The translations under genes and the position numbers were made by a program. From the NCBI RefSeq assembly GCF_033547095.1, contig NZ_CP137852.1:4985001-5049000 (forward strand): 64,000 bases of DNA, given 5' to 3'. The DNA is from Sediminicoccus rosea (GTDB lineage Bacteria > Pseudomonadota > Alphaproteobacteria > Acetobacterales > Acetobacteraceae). How positions within the stretch are numbered: the first letter of the stretch is position 1; each line of letters starts with the position of its first letter. This document shows positions 53,267 to 62,693 of this stretch, in pieces. The notes beneath the pieces are model-generated. The model worked only from the letters and a program-made list of their open reading frames with translations. It had not been told where the DNA came from and ran no database searches.

Positions 53267-54943
53267 ATGCAAAACCTGATCGGCCAGCTGCGCGCCCTGG
53301 GCCGGGTCCAGCTGATCGCCCTGGCCGGCGTCGGCCTCGGGGTTCTCGGCCTGATCGGCTTTCTCGTGCTGCGGGCGGGAACGCCGCCGATGGGCCTGCT
53401 CTATGGCGACCTCGAGACGCGCGATGCGGGTGCGGTGGTCGCCGCGCTCGAACGCCAGCGCGTGCCCTATCGCCTCGCCGCCGGCGGCACGCAGGTGCTG
53501 GTGCCGGCCGAGGATGTGCCGCGGCTGCGCCTCGCCCTGGCGCGCGAGGGCCTGCCTGCCGGCGGCTCCATCGGCAATGAGCTGTTCGACCGCAATGAGA
53601 GCCTGACCACCACGCCCTTCCAGCAGGAGATGAACCGCCTGCGCGCAATGGAGGGCGAGCTGGCGCGCAGCATCCGCGCCCTCAGCGGCGTGCGCGCGGC
53701 GCGTGTGCATCTCGTGCTGCCCCGCCGCGAGGCCTTCTCGCGCGAGCGGGCCGAGGCGCAGGCGAGCGTGCTGCTCACCATGCAGGGCGCGCAGCGGCTG
53801 GACCGCGAGGGCGTGCAGGCGGTGCTCCACCTCGTCGTCGCCGCCGTGCCCGGGCTGCGGCCGCAGAACGTCTCCATCGTGGACAGCCGCGGCGAATTGC
53901 TGGCGCGCGGCGGCCAGGCGCTGAGCGGCCCGGCGGGCGCGCAGACGCAGGAGGAACTCCGCCGCGGGCAGGAGGCACGCCTCTCCCGCGCCGTGGAGGA
54001 GATGCTGGAGCGCGTGCTGGGCCCGGGCCGCGTCCGCGCTGAAGTCGCGCTCGAAATGGATTTCGATCGCGTCGAGACCCGAGAGGAGCGCTTCGACCCC
54101 GAGAACCAGGTGGCGCGCAGCACGCAGTCCAGCAACGAGACGAGCCGCAGCATCGAGGGCGGGCCGGTCGGCGTCGGCAACAACCTGCCCGGCGCGGAAC
54201 CCGGCGGCGGCGGCAATGGGAATCAGGAAAGCCGCCAGGAAGAGACCACGAATTTCGAGATCGGCCGCACCCTCCGCAACGTGCTGCGCGAGCATCCCGT
54301 CACGCGGCGCCTCACCGTCGCCGTGCTGGTGGACGGCGTGACCGAGGCGCAGCCCGACGGCACCACCGCCAAGCGCGAGCGCACGCCCGAGGAGATCGGC
54401 CGCATCGCCGGCCTGGTGCGGAACGCGGTCGGCTTCAACGAGCAGCGCGGCGACCGCGTGGAGGTCGTCTCCATGCGCTTCGCGGAGCCGGAGGAGGCGC
54501 CGCGCGAGGCGGGCTGGCTCGGCCTCGACATTCCGCAGGCGGTGCTGGCGCGGCTGCTGGAGACGGCGGTGATCGGCGTGCTGATCCTGCTGACGCTGCT
54601 GCTGGTGGCGCGGCCGGTGGCGCGGAAGCTCTCGCTCTCGCTGAACCCCACGCCGGCGCTGGCCGGGGCGGGCGGCGGCGTGGCGGGCGCCGCGATCACC
54701 GGCGAGGGCGGCGCCGCGCTGCCGGGCCAGCCGGGCGACCCGGCCCTGCCCCCGGGCGAGCGGCCGGCCGGGCTGCTCGGCGCGGAAGGCGGCGCGGGCG
54801 AGGAGCAGATGATGAACCTCGCGCATGTCCAGGGCCAGCTTCGCAGCTCCTCCATCGCGCGCATCACCAGCCTGGTGGAGGCCTACCCGGACGAATCCCT
54901 GCTGGCGGTCCGCCGCTGGCTCACACCGGAGGATGACACGTGA
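53267..54943 (+). CDS. fliF: flagellar MS-ring protein FliF
   Basis: 558-residue FliF from the ATG at 53267; an in-frame ATG at 53210 would add 19 residues but overlaps the promoter-like element. A first membrane helix ([20 protein letters not shown]) is followed by the ring-building motif domains with [22 protein letters not shown], the GNELFD segment, and a second helix ([22 protein letters not shown]) near the C-terminus. The end carries the FliG-binding tail. It forms the inner-membrane base of the motor. Its stop overlaps the fliG GTG start by 4 nt. Confidence 0.93.
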   Translation: MQNLIGQLRALGRVQLIALAGVGLGVLGLIGFLVLRAGTPPMGLLYGDLETRDAGAVVAALERQRVPYRLAAGGTQVLVPAEDVPRLRLALAREGLPAGGSIGNELFDRNESLTTTPFQQEMNRLRAMEGELARSIRALSGVRAARVHLVLPRREAFSRERAEAQASVLLTMQGAQRLDREGVQAVLHLVVAAVPGLRPQNVSIVDSRGELLARGGQALSGPAGAQTQEELRRGQEARLSRAVEEMLERVLGPGRVRAEVALEMDFDRVETREERFDPENQVARSTQSSNETSRSIEGGPVGVGNNLPGAEPGGGGNGNQESRQEETTNFEIGRTLRNVLREHPVTRRLTVAVLVDGVTEAQPDGTTAKRERTPEEIGRIAGLVRNAVGFNEQRGDRVEVVSMRFAEPEEAPREAGWLGLDIPQAVLARLLETAVIGVLILLTLLLVARPVARKLSLSLNPTPALAGAGGGVAGAAITGEGGAALPGQPGDPALPPGERPAGLLGAEGGAGEEQMMNLAHVQGQLRSSSIARITSLVEAYPDESLLAVRRWLTPEDDT

Positions 54944-55944
54944 GCGGACGCAAGCGCATCGCGGGAACCCAGAAGGCCGCCATCCTGATGCTGGCCCTGG
55001 GCGAGGAACACGCGACCCGCTTCTTCGAGCGGCTGCACGAGGACGAGATCCGCGATCTCTCCCACGCCATGTCGCAGCTCGGCAGCATCCCGGCCGAGAC
55101 GGTGGAGGCGATCTGCGAGGAATTCGCGGGCCAGATCGGCCAGGCGGGCAGCCTCGTCGGCTCCTATGAGAGCACCGAGCGCATGCTGCTGCGGACCCTG
55201 CCGCCCGAGCGCGTGACGCAGATCATGGAGGAGATCCGCGGCCCGGCCGGCCGCACCATCTTCGACAAGCTCGGCAACGTGAACGAGACGGTGCTGGCGA
55301 ACTACCTGAAGAACGAATACCCGCAGACCGTCGCCGTGGTGCTCAGCAAGGTGAAGCCCGACCACGCGGCGCGCGTCCTCGCCATCCTGCCCGAAGGCTT
55401 CGCGATGGAGGTGGTGATGCGGATGCTGCGCATGGAGAACGTGCAGAAAGAGGCGCTGGACGGCGTGGAGCGCACGCTGAAGATGGAGTTCATGTCCAAC
55501 CTCGCGCGGACGCAGCGTCGCGACGCGCACGAGATGATGGCCAACATCTTCAACGGCCTCGACCGCCAGGCGGAAGCGCGCCTCATGGCCGCGCTGGAGG
55601 AGCGCAACTTCGAGGCGGCGGAGCGCATCCGCTCGCTGATGTTCACCTTCGACGACCTGAAGCGCCTGGACCCCGCCGGGCTTCAGCTGCTGCTTCGCTC
55701 GGTCGAGAAGGAGCGCCTGACGCTGGCGCTGAAGGGCGCGGCGGAGGAGATGCGCGACCTCTTCTTCCGCAACATGACCGAGCGCGCGGCCAAGCTGCTG
55801 CGCGACGACATCGCCGCCCTCGGCCCCGTGCGCCTCAAGGACGTGGACGAGGCGCAGGCCGCCGTCGTCGCCGCCGCCAAGGACCTCGCGGCGCAGGGGC
55901 AGATCCAGCTCTCCGAAGGCAAGGATGACCAGCTTGTTGAATAG
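54940..55944 (+). CDS. fliG: flagellar motor switch protein FliG
   Basis: 334-residue FliG. An N-terminal FliF-binding domain ([28 protein letters not shown]) is followed by the middle FliM-binding segment [29 protein letters not shown] and a C-terminal torque domain with charged residues in the [24 protein letters not shown] stretch. It starts with GTG at 54940, coupled to fliF by GTGA. It forms the rotor switch face that the stator acts on. The next gene is fliN, with no fliH between. Confidence 0.95.
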   Translation: MSGRKRIAGTQKAAILMLALGEEHATRFFERLHEDEIRDLSHAMSQLGSIPAETVEAICEEFAGQIGQAGSLVGSYESTERMLLRTLPPERVTQIMEEIRGPAGRTIFDKLGNVNETVLANYLKNEYPQTVAVVLSKVKPDHAARVLAILPEGFAMEVVMRMLRMENVQKEALDGVERTLKMEFMSNLARTQRRDAHEMMANIFNGLDRQAEARLMAALEERNFEAAERIRSLMFTFDDLKRLDPAGLQLLLRSVEKERLTLALKGAAEEMRDLFFRNMTERAAKLLRDDIAALGPVRLKDVDEAQAAVVAAAKDLAAQGQIQLSEGKDDQLVE

Positions 55945-55968
55945 GACTGAGAACCGGCAGGAGGCCGC

Positions 55969-56295
55969 ATGAGCGACGCGACGGAAGACTTTATCCCGAC
56001 CACGCCGGGTGCCCCCGCGGATGGCGAGCGCGCGCCACCCCCGCCGCGCGACCTGGAGGCGGTCTATGACATCCCGGTGCAGGTCAGTGCCGTGCTCGGC
56101 CGCGCCACCATGCAGGTGAGCCAGCTGCTCAAGCTCGGCCGCGGCGCCGTGGTCGAGCTGGACCGCAAGCTCGGCGAGGCGGTGGACATCTACGTGAACA
56201 ACCGCCTCGTCGCGCGCGGCGAGGTGGTGATGGTGGAGGACAACCGCCTCGGCATCACCATGACCGAGATCGTGAAGGCGGACCGCGCCACATGA
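55969..56295 (+). CDS. fliN: flagellar motor switch protein FliN
   Basis: 108-residue FliN. The C-terminal SpoA domain is complete: IPVQVSAVLGRATMQVSQLLKLGRG, ELDRKLGEAVDIYVNNRLVARGEVV, and RLGITMTEIV. The N-terminus is short and acidic/proline-rich. With FliM and FliG it makes the rotor switch complex and the export-gate base. It starts 24 bp after fliG and overlaps the flbD start by 4 nt (ATGA). Confidence 0.93.
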   Translation: MSDATEDFIPTTPGAPADGERAPPPPRDLEAVYDIPVQVSAVLGRATMQVSQLLKLGRGAVVELDRKLGEAVDIYVNNRLVARGEVVMVEDNRLGITMTEIVKADRAT

Positions 56296-57662
56296 CGCGC
56301 CTCCTGATCCTCGGTTCGCTGGGGGGCGAGCTGGGCCATGCGGCCCGCATCGCCGCCGCGCGCGGCGCGCAGCTCACCCAGGTGGAAGGCGTGACCGCGG
56401 CGCTGGAGCGGCTGCGCGGCGCGGGGGCGGACCTGATCCTCGCCGATGCGGCGCATGACCTGCCCTGGCTGCTGGAACGCCTGGCCGAGGAGCGCATCGC
56501 AACCCCGCTCATCGCCTGCGGCCGCAATGCCGATGCGGATTCCGTGCTGCGCGCCATCCGCGCCGGTGCGCGCGAATTCCTGCCCCTGCCGCCCGAGGCG
56601 GAGCTGATCGCCGCCATGCTCCAGGCGGTGACGGCGGAGCACGAGGCGCCCATCGGTCGCGACGCAGTGATGCAGGCGCTGCTCGCCCGTGCGGGGCAGC
56701 TCGCCCGCGCCGAGGCTTCGGTGCTCATCACCGGTGAGAGCGGCACCGGCAAGGAGGTGCTGGCGCGCCACATCCATGCCGCCTCGCGCCGGGCGCGCGG
56801 CCCCTTCGTCGCGCTCAACTGCGCGGCCCTCCCGGAGGCGCTGCTGGAGAGCGAGCTCTTCGGGCATGAGCGCGGCGCCTTCAGCGGCGCGGTCGCCGCC
56901 CGCAAGGGCAAGTTCGAGCAGGCCGACCGCGGCACGCTGCTGCTGGACGAGATCGGCGAGATGGATGTGCGGCTGCAATCCAAGCTGCTGCGCGCCATCC
57001 AGGAGCGCGAGGTGGACAAGCTCGGCGGCACCCAGCCGGTGAAGGTGGATGTGCGCATTCTCGCCGCCACCAACCGTGACCTCGAGGCCGAGGTGCGCGC
57101 CGGCCGCTTCCGCGAGGATCTCTATTTCCGCCTGAATGTCGTGCAGCTTCGCATCCCGCCGCTGCGCGAGCGCGCGGGCGACATCCTGCCACTCGCCGAG
57201 CATTTCGCCGCGCGCTATGCGGCGGCCAACGGCCTGCCCGCGCGCCCCCTCTCGCCCGCCGCGACCGCGCGGCTGATGGCGCATCCCTGGCCCGGCAACG
57301 TGCGTGAGCTGGAGAACGCGCTGCACCGCGCCGTGCTGCTCGCCAGCGGCCGGGAGATCGGCGCGGAGGCCATCGAGCTGGGGCATGCGCCGCCCGCCAG
57401 CGTGACGACGGGCGTGGCCCCAGTAGCCGCGCCGCCACCCGCCGATCCCATCGCCGCCCTGGTCGGCCGCCGCATGGAGGAGGTGGAGCGCGAGCTCATC
57501 CTGGAGACGCTGGGCCGTTGCCTCGGCAACCGCACCCGCGCGGCGGAAATCCTCGGCATCTCGATCCGCACGCTGCGCAACAAGCTGGCCGAGTATCGCG
57601 GCCAGGGAGTCGCCGTGCCGCTCGCCCCCGGGCAGCTGCCCGAGAGCTGGCGCGTCGCGTGA
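56292..57662 (+). CDS. flbD: sigma-54-dependent flagellar regulator FlbD
   Basis: 456-residue sigma-54 activator. A receiver-like N-terminal domain (~110 residues) is followed by the AAA+ domain with Walker A GESGTGKE (148-155), the sigma-54 contact loop GAFSGA (195-200, a T-to-S variant of GAFTGA), Walker B LLLDEIGEM, and a C-terminal Fis-type helix-turn-helix (LGRCLGNRTRAAEILGISIRTLRNKLAEY). FlbD in Caulobacter activates hook/filament genes and represses fliF. Placement between fliN and flhA matches the FlbD assignment. It should act on the sigma-54 sites in this cluster. Confidence 0.88.
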   Translation: MTRLLILGSLGGELGHAARIAAARGAQLTQVEGVTAALERLRGAGADLILADAAHDLPWLLERLAEERIATPLIACGRNADADSVLRAIRAGAREFLPLPPEAELIAAMLQAVTAEHEAPIGRDAVMQALLARAGQLARAEASVLITGESGTGKEVLARHIHAASRRARGPFVALNCAALPEALLESELFGHERGAFSGAVAARKGKFEQADRGTLLLDEIGEMDVRLQSKLLRAIQEREVDKLGGTQPVKVDVRILAATNRDLEAEVRAGRFREDLYFRLNVVQLRIPPLRERAGDILPLAEHFAARYAAANGLPARPLSPAATARLMAHPWPGNVRELENALHRAVLLASGREIGAEAIELGHAPPASVTTGVAPVAAPPPADPIAALVGRRMEEVERELILETLGRCLGNRTRAAEILGISIRTLRNKLAEYRGQGVAVPLAPGQLPESWRVA

Positions 57663-59719
57663 ACGCCGCCACCCTCCCCGCGTGGCTGCGCAACCTTCGC
57701 CTCTCCTCCGAGGTGATGCTGGTGGCCGGCGTCATGCTCGTCATGGTCATCCTGATCGTGCCGCTGCCGGCCGTTCTGCTCGACGCGGCGCTCGCGCTGA
57801 ACATCGTGGTCTCGGTGCTCATGCTCATGGTCGCGCTGCTGCTCACGCGGCCGCTCGACTTCCAGTCCTTCCCGCAGCTGTTGCTGATCACGACCTTGTT
57901 CCGCCTGGGCCTCAACGTCGCCACCACCCGCGCCATCCTGGCCAATGGGCATGAGGGGCCGGAGGCGGCGGGCGGCGTCATCGCCGCCTTCGGCAACTTC
58001 CTGATGGCGGGCGACATCCTGGTGGGCATGATCGTCTTCGCCATCCTGCTCATCGTGAACCATGTTGTGGTCTCGAAAGGGGCCGGCCGCATCGCCGAGG
58101 TGGCGGCGCGCTTCCACCTGGACGCCATGCCCGGCAAGCAGATGGCGATCGATGCCGACCTCTCCGCCGGCACGATCGACGAGGCGCAGGCCCGCCTGCG
58201 CCGCCGCGAACTCCAGGAGGAGAGCAGCTTCCACGGCGCGATGGACGGTGCCTCGAAATTCGTGAAGGGCGACGCCATCGCGGGGCTGATCTCCACCTTC
58301 ATCAACCTGCTGGGTGGGCTCGCCATCGGCCTTGGCCGGCACGGGATGAGCTTCGGCGACGCGGTCGAGACCTATTCCATCCTGACCGTGGGCGATGGCC
58401 TGGTGGGCCAGATCCCGGCCCTTCTGGTCAGCGTCGCCGCCGCCATCGTCGTCACGAAGGCCGCGAAGGACGAGCAGGCCGACCAGCTCATGGCGCGCGA
58501 GCTGACCGGCTGGAAGCCGCTCGCCATCGCCTCGGCCTCGGCCGTGGTGCTGGGCGTGATGCCGGGCATGCCGCTGCTGCCCTTCCTCGTCATCGCCGGC
58601 GCCACCGGCACCGCCGCCTGGCTCCAGCGCCGGGCGAGCCTGGCCGCACCGCCCACGCCAGAGGAGCCGCCGCCCATCCCGACCGAGCCCGCGGTGGCCG
58701 AGGCGCTGCGGATGGACCTGCTGCGGCTGGAGCTGGGCTATGGCCTGCTCTCGCTCGCCTCGGGCGAGGCGCCGCGCCTCACCGAGCAGATCCGCGGCCT
58801 GCGCCGCGCCATCGCGCAGGAGATGGGCTTCGTGCTGCCCTCCGTCCGCATCCAGGACAATCTCGACCTGCCGCCTGACACCTACATCCTCCGCGTGAAG
58901 GAGATCGAGGCGGTGCGTGGCACGCTGCGCCCGCCGCTCCACCTCGCCATCAACCCCGAGGGCGGCCTGCCCGACCTGCCGGGCGAGAAGACGACCGAGC
59001 CCGCCTTCGGCCTGCCGGCCCTCTGGATCGAGGAAACCCTGCGCGAAGAGGCGCTGGCGCGCGGCTGCACCGTGGTGGATTGCGCTGGCGTCCTCGCCAC
59101 GCACCTGACCGAGGTGGTGCGCGAGAACATGAGCGAGCTGCTCTCCTACAGCGAGACGGTGAAGCTGCTCGACGAACTCCCGCGCGACCAGCAGAAGCTC
59201 GTCCAGGATCTCATCCCCTCCCAGGTGAGCATCGGCCTGCTGCAACGCCTGCTCCAGGCCCTGCTGGCCGAGCGCGTCTCCATCCGCGATCTGCCGACCA
59301 TCCTGGAAGGGTTGCAGGAGGCGGCGGCGGCCGGCATGCGCTCGCTGCCGCAGATGCTGGGCATCGTCCGCATGCGCCTCTCCCGCCAGCTCTCCGAGGC
59401 GGCGCGCGGGCCGCAGGGCTACGTGCCCATCGTCATGCTCTCGCCCGAATGGGAAGCGGCCTTCACCGAATCCCTCGCCGGCCCGCCGGAGGACCGGCAA
59501 TTGGCGATGGAGCCAGCGCGGCTGCAGGCCTTCATGCAGCGCCTGCGCGACGTGCTGGACGCCCAGGCGGCGCAGGGCGAGCACCCGGCGCTGCTCTGCT
59601 CCGGCGCGCTGCGCCCGCATTTGCGCGCCATCATCGAGCGCTTCCGGCCCAGCACGCCCGTGCTCTCCCAGGCGGAGATCCATCCGCGCGTCCGCATCCG
59701 CAGCCTGGCCAGCGTCTGA
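57659..59719 (+). CDS. flhA: flagellar export gate protein FlhA
   Basis: 686-residue FlhA, the main ion-coupled export-gate component. About eight membrane helices occupy the first half, with the FHIPEP region at the first cytoplasmic loop reading LRLGLNVATTRAILANGHEGPEAAG and the GRIAEVAARFHLDAMPGKQMAIDADL segment. The C-terminal half is the cytoplasmic substrate-docking domain. The GTG start at 57659 overlaps the flbD stop (GTGA), as expected for coupling. The longer open frame to 57518 is inside flbD. Confidence 0.96.
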   Translation: MNAATLPAWLRNLRLSSEVMLVAGVMLVMVILIVPLPAVLLDAALALNIVVSVLMLMVALLLTRPLDFQSFPQLLLITTLFRLGLNVATTRAILANGHEGPEAAGGVIAAFGNFLMAGDILVGMIVFAILLIVNHVVVSKGAGRIAEVAARFHLDAMPGKQMAIDADLSAGTIDEAQARLRRRELQEESSFHGAMDGASKFVKGDAIAGLISTFINLLGGLAIGLGRHGMSFGDAVETYSILTVGDGLVGQIPALLVSVAAAIVVTKAAKDEQADQLMARELTGWKPLAIASASAVVLGVMPGMPLLPFLVIAGATGTAAWLQRRASLAAPPTPEEPPPIPTEPAVAEALRMDLLRLELGYGLLSLASGEAPRLTEQIRGLRRAIAQEMGFVLPSVRIQDNLDLPPDTYILRVKEIEAVRGTLRPPLHLAINPEGGLPDLPGEKTTEPAFGLPALWIEETLREEALARGCTVVDCAGVLATHLTEVVRENMSELLSYSETVKLLDELPRDQQKLVQDLIPSQVSIGLLQRLLQALLAERVSIRDLPTILEGLQEAAAAGMRSLPQMLGIVRMRLSRQLSEAARGPQGYVPIVMLSPEWEAAFTESLAGPPEDRQLAMEPARLQAFMQRLRDVLDAQAAQGEHPALLCSGALRPHLRAIIERFRPSTPVLSQAEIHPRVRIRSLASV

Positions 59720-59722
59720 GCC

Positions 59723-60604
59723 ATGCGTCTGCGGGTCTTTCACGCACGCAACGCCACCCTTGCCCTCGCCGCCGTGCGCGAGGCGCTGGGCGAGGAGGCC
59801 GTCGTGCTCGGCACCCGGCGGGTCGCAGGCGGCGTCGAGGTCACGGCCGCGCTCGACCTGGCCGAGCCCGAGCTGATCGAACCGGAGCCCGAGCCGCCGC
59901 CCTCCGAACTCGCGCGGCACAATCTCGGGCCCGGTCTCTCCAGCGTCTTCCCGGGGCCGGACCTCGCGGCGGCGCTGGAGGCGCGCCTCGCCTTCGAGGC
60001 GCTGCCCGAGGACCGCCCCCTGCTGCTGGTCGGCCCACCCGGCGCCGGCAAGACGCTGACCTGCGCCAAGCTCGCCGCACGGGCGAAGATGGCGGGGCAC
60101 ACGCCCATCGTCGTCACCGCCGATGGCGCGCGCGCCGGCGCGGTGGAACAGCTCGCCGCCTTCACGCGCCTGCTGCGCCTGACGCTGGCCGTCGCCGCCG
60201 TGCCGGAGGCGCTGGCCAAGGCGCTGCAGACGCGCGCGCCGGGGCAGCTCGCCCTGGTGGACGGCTTTGGCTGCGATCCCTTCGACGAAGCCCAGGCCGA
60301 GCGCCTCTACCGCCTCATCCGCGCCGCCGAGGCGACGCCCGTCCTGGTGCTGCCCGCCGGCATGGACGCGGAGGAGAGCGCCGAGGTCGCGCGCGCCTTC
60401 CACCAGCTCGGCGCGCGGCACCTGCTGCCGACGCGGCTCGACATGGCGCGGCGGCTGGGCGGCGTGCTCGCCGCCGCCTGCACCGGCCTTGCACTGACCG
60501 AGGCGGGCATCGGCCCGCAGGTCGCGCATGGGCTGCAACCTCTGTCCCCCGCCTGGCTGGCCGCACGCCTGGCCGGCGGCCCCGACCGGGAGATCCGCGC
60601 ATGA
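59723..60604 (+). CDS. flhF: FlhF-like SRP-family GTPase, divergent
   Basis: 293 residues, shorter than the ~360-390 of well-studied FlhF. An N-terminal FlhF motif MRLRVFHARNATLALAAVREALGEEAVVLGTRRV leads through a short linker to the SRP-type G domain. Walker A GPPGAGKT is at 104-111 and TADGARAGAVEQLAAF matches the SRP DTxRxxAxxQL element. The later motifs are changed: the G3 DTAGR is replaced by VDGFGCDPFD, and the G4 TKxD becomes PTRLD. FlhF sets flagellar pole position with FlhG. It directly follows flhA and overlaps flhG by 4 nt, so the identity is contextually secure. Confidence 0.82.
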   Translation: MRLRVFHARNATLALAAVREALGEEAVVLGTRRVAGGVEVTAALDLAEPELIEPEPEPPPSELARHNLGPGLSSVFPGPDLAAALEARLAFEALPEDRPLLLVGPPGAGKTLTCAKLAARAKMAGHTPIVVTADGARAGAVEQLAAFTRLLRLTLAVAAVPEALAKALQTRAPGQLALVDGFGCDPFDEAQAERLYRLIRAAEATPVLVLPAGMDAEESAEVARAFHQLGARHLLPTRLDMARRLGGVLAAACTGLALTEAGIGPQVAHGLQPLSPAWLAARLAGGPDREIRA

Positions 60605-61341
60605 CCACGCCCCGCCTCATCGCCCTCGCCTCTGGCAAGGGCGGCGTCGGCAAGACCTGCCTCGCCATCGGCCTCGCCCAGGCGCTCGCTGAATCGGGCG
60701 GCCGCGTGGCGCTGGTGGATGGCGATCTCGGCCTCGCCAATGTGGATGTGCAGCTCGGCCTCGACCCCCGGCATGACCTGGGCGACGTGCTGACGGGGCG
60801 ATGCACGGCGGAGGCCGCCCTGGTGCATCACCCCGCGGGCTTCGCCGTGCTGCCGGGCCGCTCCGGCTCCACCGCGCTGGCCACGCTCGACGGCGCGGGG
60901 ACGCGCGAGGTGACGGCCATGCTGCGCGGCCTGCCAATGGATTGGGTGGTGCTGGACCTGGGGGCGGGAATCGGCGCGGCGCAGCGCGGCCTGGCCGCGA
61001 TGGCCGACCAGCTCGTCGTCGTGGCGACCGAGGAACCCACCTCGCTGACCGATGCCTATGCCGTGCTGAAGCTGCACCGGCGCGATGCGCCGGGAGCGCA
61101 GGCCGGGCTGCTGGTGAACATGGCCGCGCAGCCCGCGCGCGTGCATGCGGCGCTGGATGCCGCCTGCCGCGGCTTCCTCGGCCAGGGCCTCGCGCTCTTG
61201 GGCTCGGTCCGGCGCGATCCGCGCATCCCCGCCGCGATCCGTGCCCAGGCGCCGCTGCTCACGCGCCACCCGAACACGCCCGCGGCAGAGGATCTGCGCC
61301 GCCTCGCCACGCAGCTGCACCGGGCGCGACAAGCCGCGTGA
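60601..61341 (+). CDS. flhG: FlhG/FleN-type MinD-like ATPase
   Basis: 246-residue MinD/ParA-type ATPase. The deviant Walker A SGKGGVGKT (residues 11-19), the VDGDLGLANVDVQLG motif and WVVLDLGAGI are clear. FlhG/FleN antagonises FlhF and limits flagellar number. It starts at the ATG at 60601, overlapping flhF (ATGA). A C-terminal membrane-targeting amphipathic helix is plausible in the last 15 residues but not certain. The large open frame to 59080 is a shadow of flhA and flhF. Confidence 0.92.
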   Translation: MTTPRLIALASGKGGVGKTCLAIGLAQALAESGGRVALVDGDLGLANVDVQLGLDPRHDLGDVLTGRCTAEAALVHHPAGFAVLPGRSGSTALATLDGAGTREVTAMLRGLPMDWVVLDLGAGIGAAQRGLAAMADQLVVVATEEPTSLTDAYAVLKLHRRDAPGAQAGLLVNMAAQPARVHAALDAACRGFLGQGLALLGSVRRDPRIPAAIRAQAPLLTRHPNTPAAEDLRRLATQLHRARQAA

Positions 61342-61360
61342 CTTCGCGTAAAGCGCGCGC

Positions 61361-62215
61361 ATGTCCTCCGCATCCGAGCGCCAGGCGCGGCGCGTGCAGC
61401 GTTATTATCGCTGGCTCGACGGCATCTCCTTCTACCGGGAGCGCCGGGCGGCCGGCGAGGCCGTGCATCCCGTCCACCGTGCCCTGGCCGACCCGGCAGG
61501 GGGCGCGCCCTCGCCGCTGGTCATCCACCGGTTGATGCTGGCAGCGGTGACGCTGCCCGCGGAGCCGCGCGTGCTCGACGCCGGCTGCGGCTATGGCGCC
61601 ACCATGCTCGACCTCGCGCCCCGGCTCGGCGGCGACTGGACCGGCCTGACCCTCTCGCCCGAGCAGGCGGCGCGCGGCAATGCGGCGCTGGCGGCGGCGG
61701 GGCTGACGGAGCGCGTGCGGGTCCAGGTGCGATCCTACGACGCGCCGCCCGAGGGGCCCTTCGACCTGATCTACGGCATCGAGAGCCTGATCCACAGCGC
61801 CGACCCGGCGGCGACGCTCGCCGGCCTCGCGCGGCAGCTGGCGCCGGGCGGCCACCTGCTGGTGGTGGACGACATGCCAGAGCCCGGCCTGCCACCGGAA
61901 CCCGCGCAACGCCTCGCGCAGTTCAAGCGCTATTGGCGCTGCCCGGTGGCGCCCGACCGCGCCGGCTGGGTCACGGCGCTGCGGGCCGCCGGGCTGGACC
62001 TGGTGGCCGAGCGGGACCTGAACCCTCTGCTCCAGGTGCGCGGGATGGCCGAGGTGGCACCGCGGCTCGCCGCGGTGCGGAACCGGTCCCGGCTGGTGCG
62101 TTGGCTCGGCCTCGGCGTGCGGGCGGAGGCCGAGATCGGCGGCCTGCTGCTCGAAAGTCTGCAGACCGAGGGCTGGGTGCATTACCGGCTGCTGGTGGCG
62201 CGGCGCCCGGCCTGA
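61361..62215 (+). CDS. SAM-dependent methyltransferase, class I
   Basis: 284-residue Rossmann-fold methyltransferase. Motif I VLDAGCGYGA is at residues 71-80, with the acidic LSPEQA motif, DLIYGIESLIHSAD and LAPGGHLLVVDD as later landmarks, in the style of tocopherol/sterol-type methyltransferases. The substrate is unknown. It lies 19 bp after flhG on the same strand, so it may be cotranscribed with the flagellar arm, but a link to flagella is only positional. A perfect 11-bp stem begins within its stop region. Confidence 0.85.
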   Translation: MSSASERQARRVQRYYRWLDGISFYRERRAAGEAVHPVHRALADPAGGAPSPLVIHRLMLAAVTLPAEPRVLDAGCGYGATMLDLAPRLGGDWTGLTLSPEQAARGNAALAAAGLTERVRVQVRSYDAPPEGPFDLIYGIESLIHSADPAATLAGLARQLAPGGHLLVVDDMPEPGLPPEPAQRLAQFKRYWRCPVAPDRAGWVTALRAAGLDLVAERDLNPLLQVRGMAEVAPRLAAVRNRSRLVRWLGLGVRAEAEIGGLLLESLQTEGWVHYRLLVARRPA

Positions 62216-62250
62216 TCCGCCGAGGCGGAATCGCCGAAGCGGCGGATCAG
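62212..62250. terminator. bidirectional terminator between methyltransferase and sufE
   Basis: ctgatccgccg (62212-62222) and cggcggatcag (62240-62250) form a perfect 11-bp stem with a 17-nt loop, spanning the methyltransferase stop codon. It lies between two converging genes, so it can work in either direction. There is no long T-run on either side. Confidence 0.6.
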
Positions 62251-62264
62251 CCGCTCAGCAAAGC

Positions 62265-62693
62265 CTAGACCGCTGCCCGGGCGGCCGCCTGGATGCGCGC
62301 CAGCACCGCCATCACGCCATTACGGCGCGAGAGGCTGAGATGCTCGCCCAGGCCAAGCCGCGTGAGGAAGCCCGCATCCGTCGCCAGGATCTCCTCCGCG
62401 CGCCGGCCATCCAGCACGCGCAGCAGCAGTGCCAGCAGCCCCTGGACGAAGGCGGCGTCGCTCGCGGCGCGCAGATGCACGCGCCCGCCCTCGAGGCGCG
62501 GCACCAGCCAGACACGCGACTGGCAGCCCGAGACACGGTTGGCCTCCACCATCTCCTCCGGCGCGAGGGGTGCGAGTTCGCGCCCCATGTCCATCAGGTA
62601 GCGGTAGCGGTCCTCCCAATCATCGAAGAGGGCGAAGCCCTCCTCGAGATCGGCGATGACCTCTTCGATGGTGGAACTGTCCTGCGCGCTCAC
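62265..62693 (-). CDS. SufE family sulfur acceptor protein
   Basis: 142-residue SufE. The active-site cysteine is C57 in NRVSGCQSRVWL, and the N-terminal TIEEVIADLEEGFALFDDWEDRYRYLMDMG is typical. It takes persulfide from the SufS cysteine desulfurase and passes it to the SufBCD scaffold for iron-sulfur cluster assembly. The suf genes themselves are not in this window. Its start overlaps the CarD gene stop by 4 nt, so the two are translationally coupled. Confidence 0.92.
   Translation of the reverse strand: MSAQDSSTIEEVIADLEEGFALFDDWEDRYRYLMDMGRELAPLAPEEMVEANRVSGCQSRVWLVPRLEGGRVHLRAASDAAFVQGLLALLLRVLDGRRAEEILATDAGFLTRLGLGEHLSLSRRNGVMAVLARIQAAARAAV

Noticed and set aside
59080-60600. Long open frame ahead of flhG
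   Set aside because: It overlaps flhA and flhF in another frame and has no coding similarity; flhG starts at the coupled ATG at 60601.
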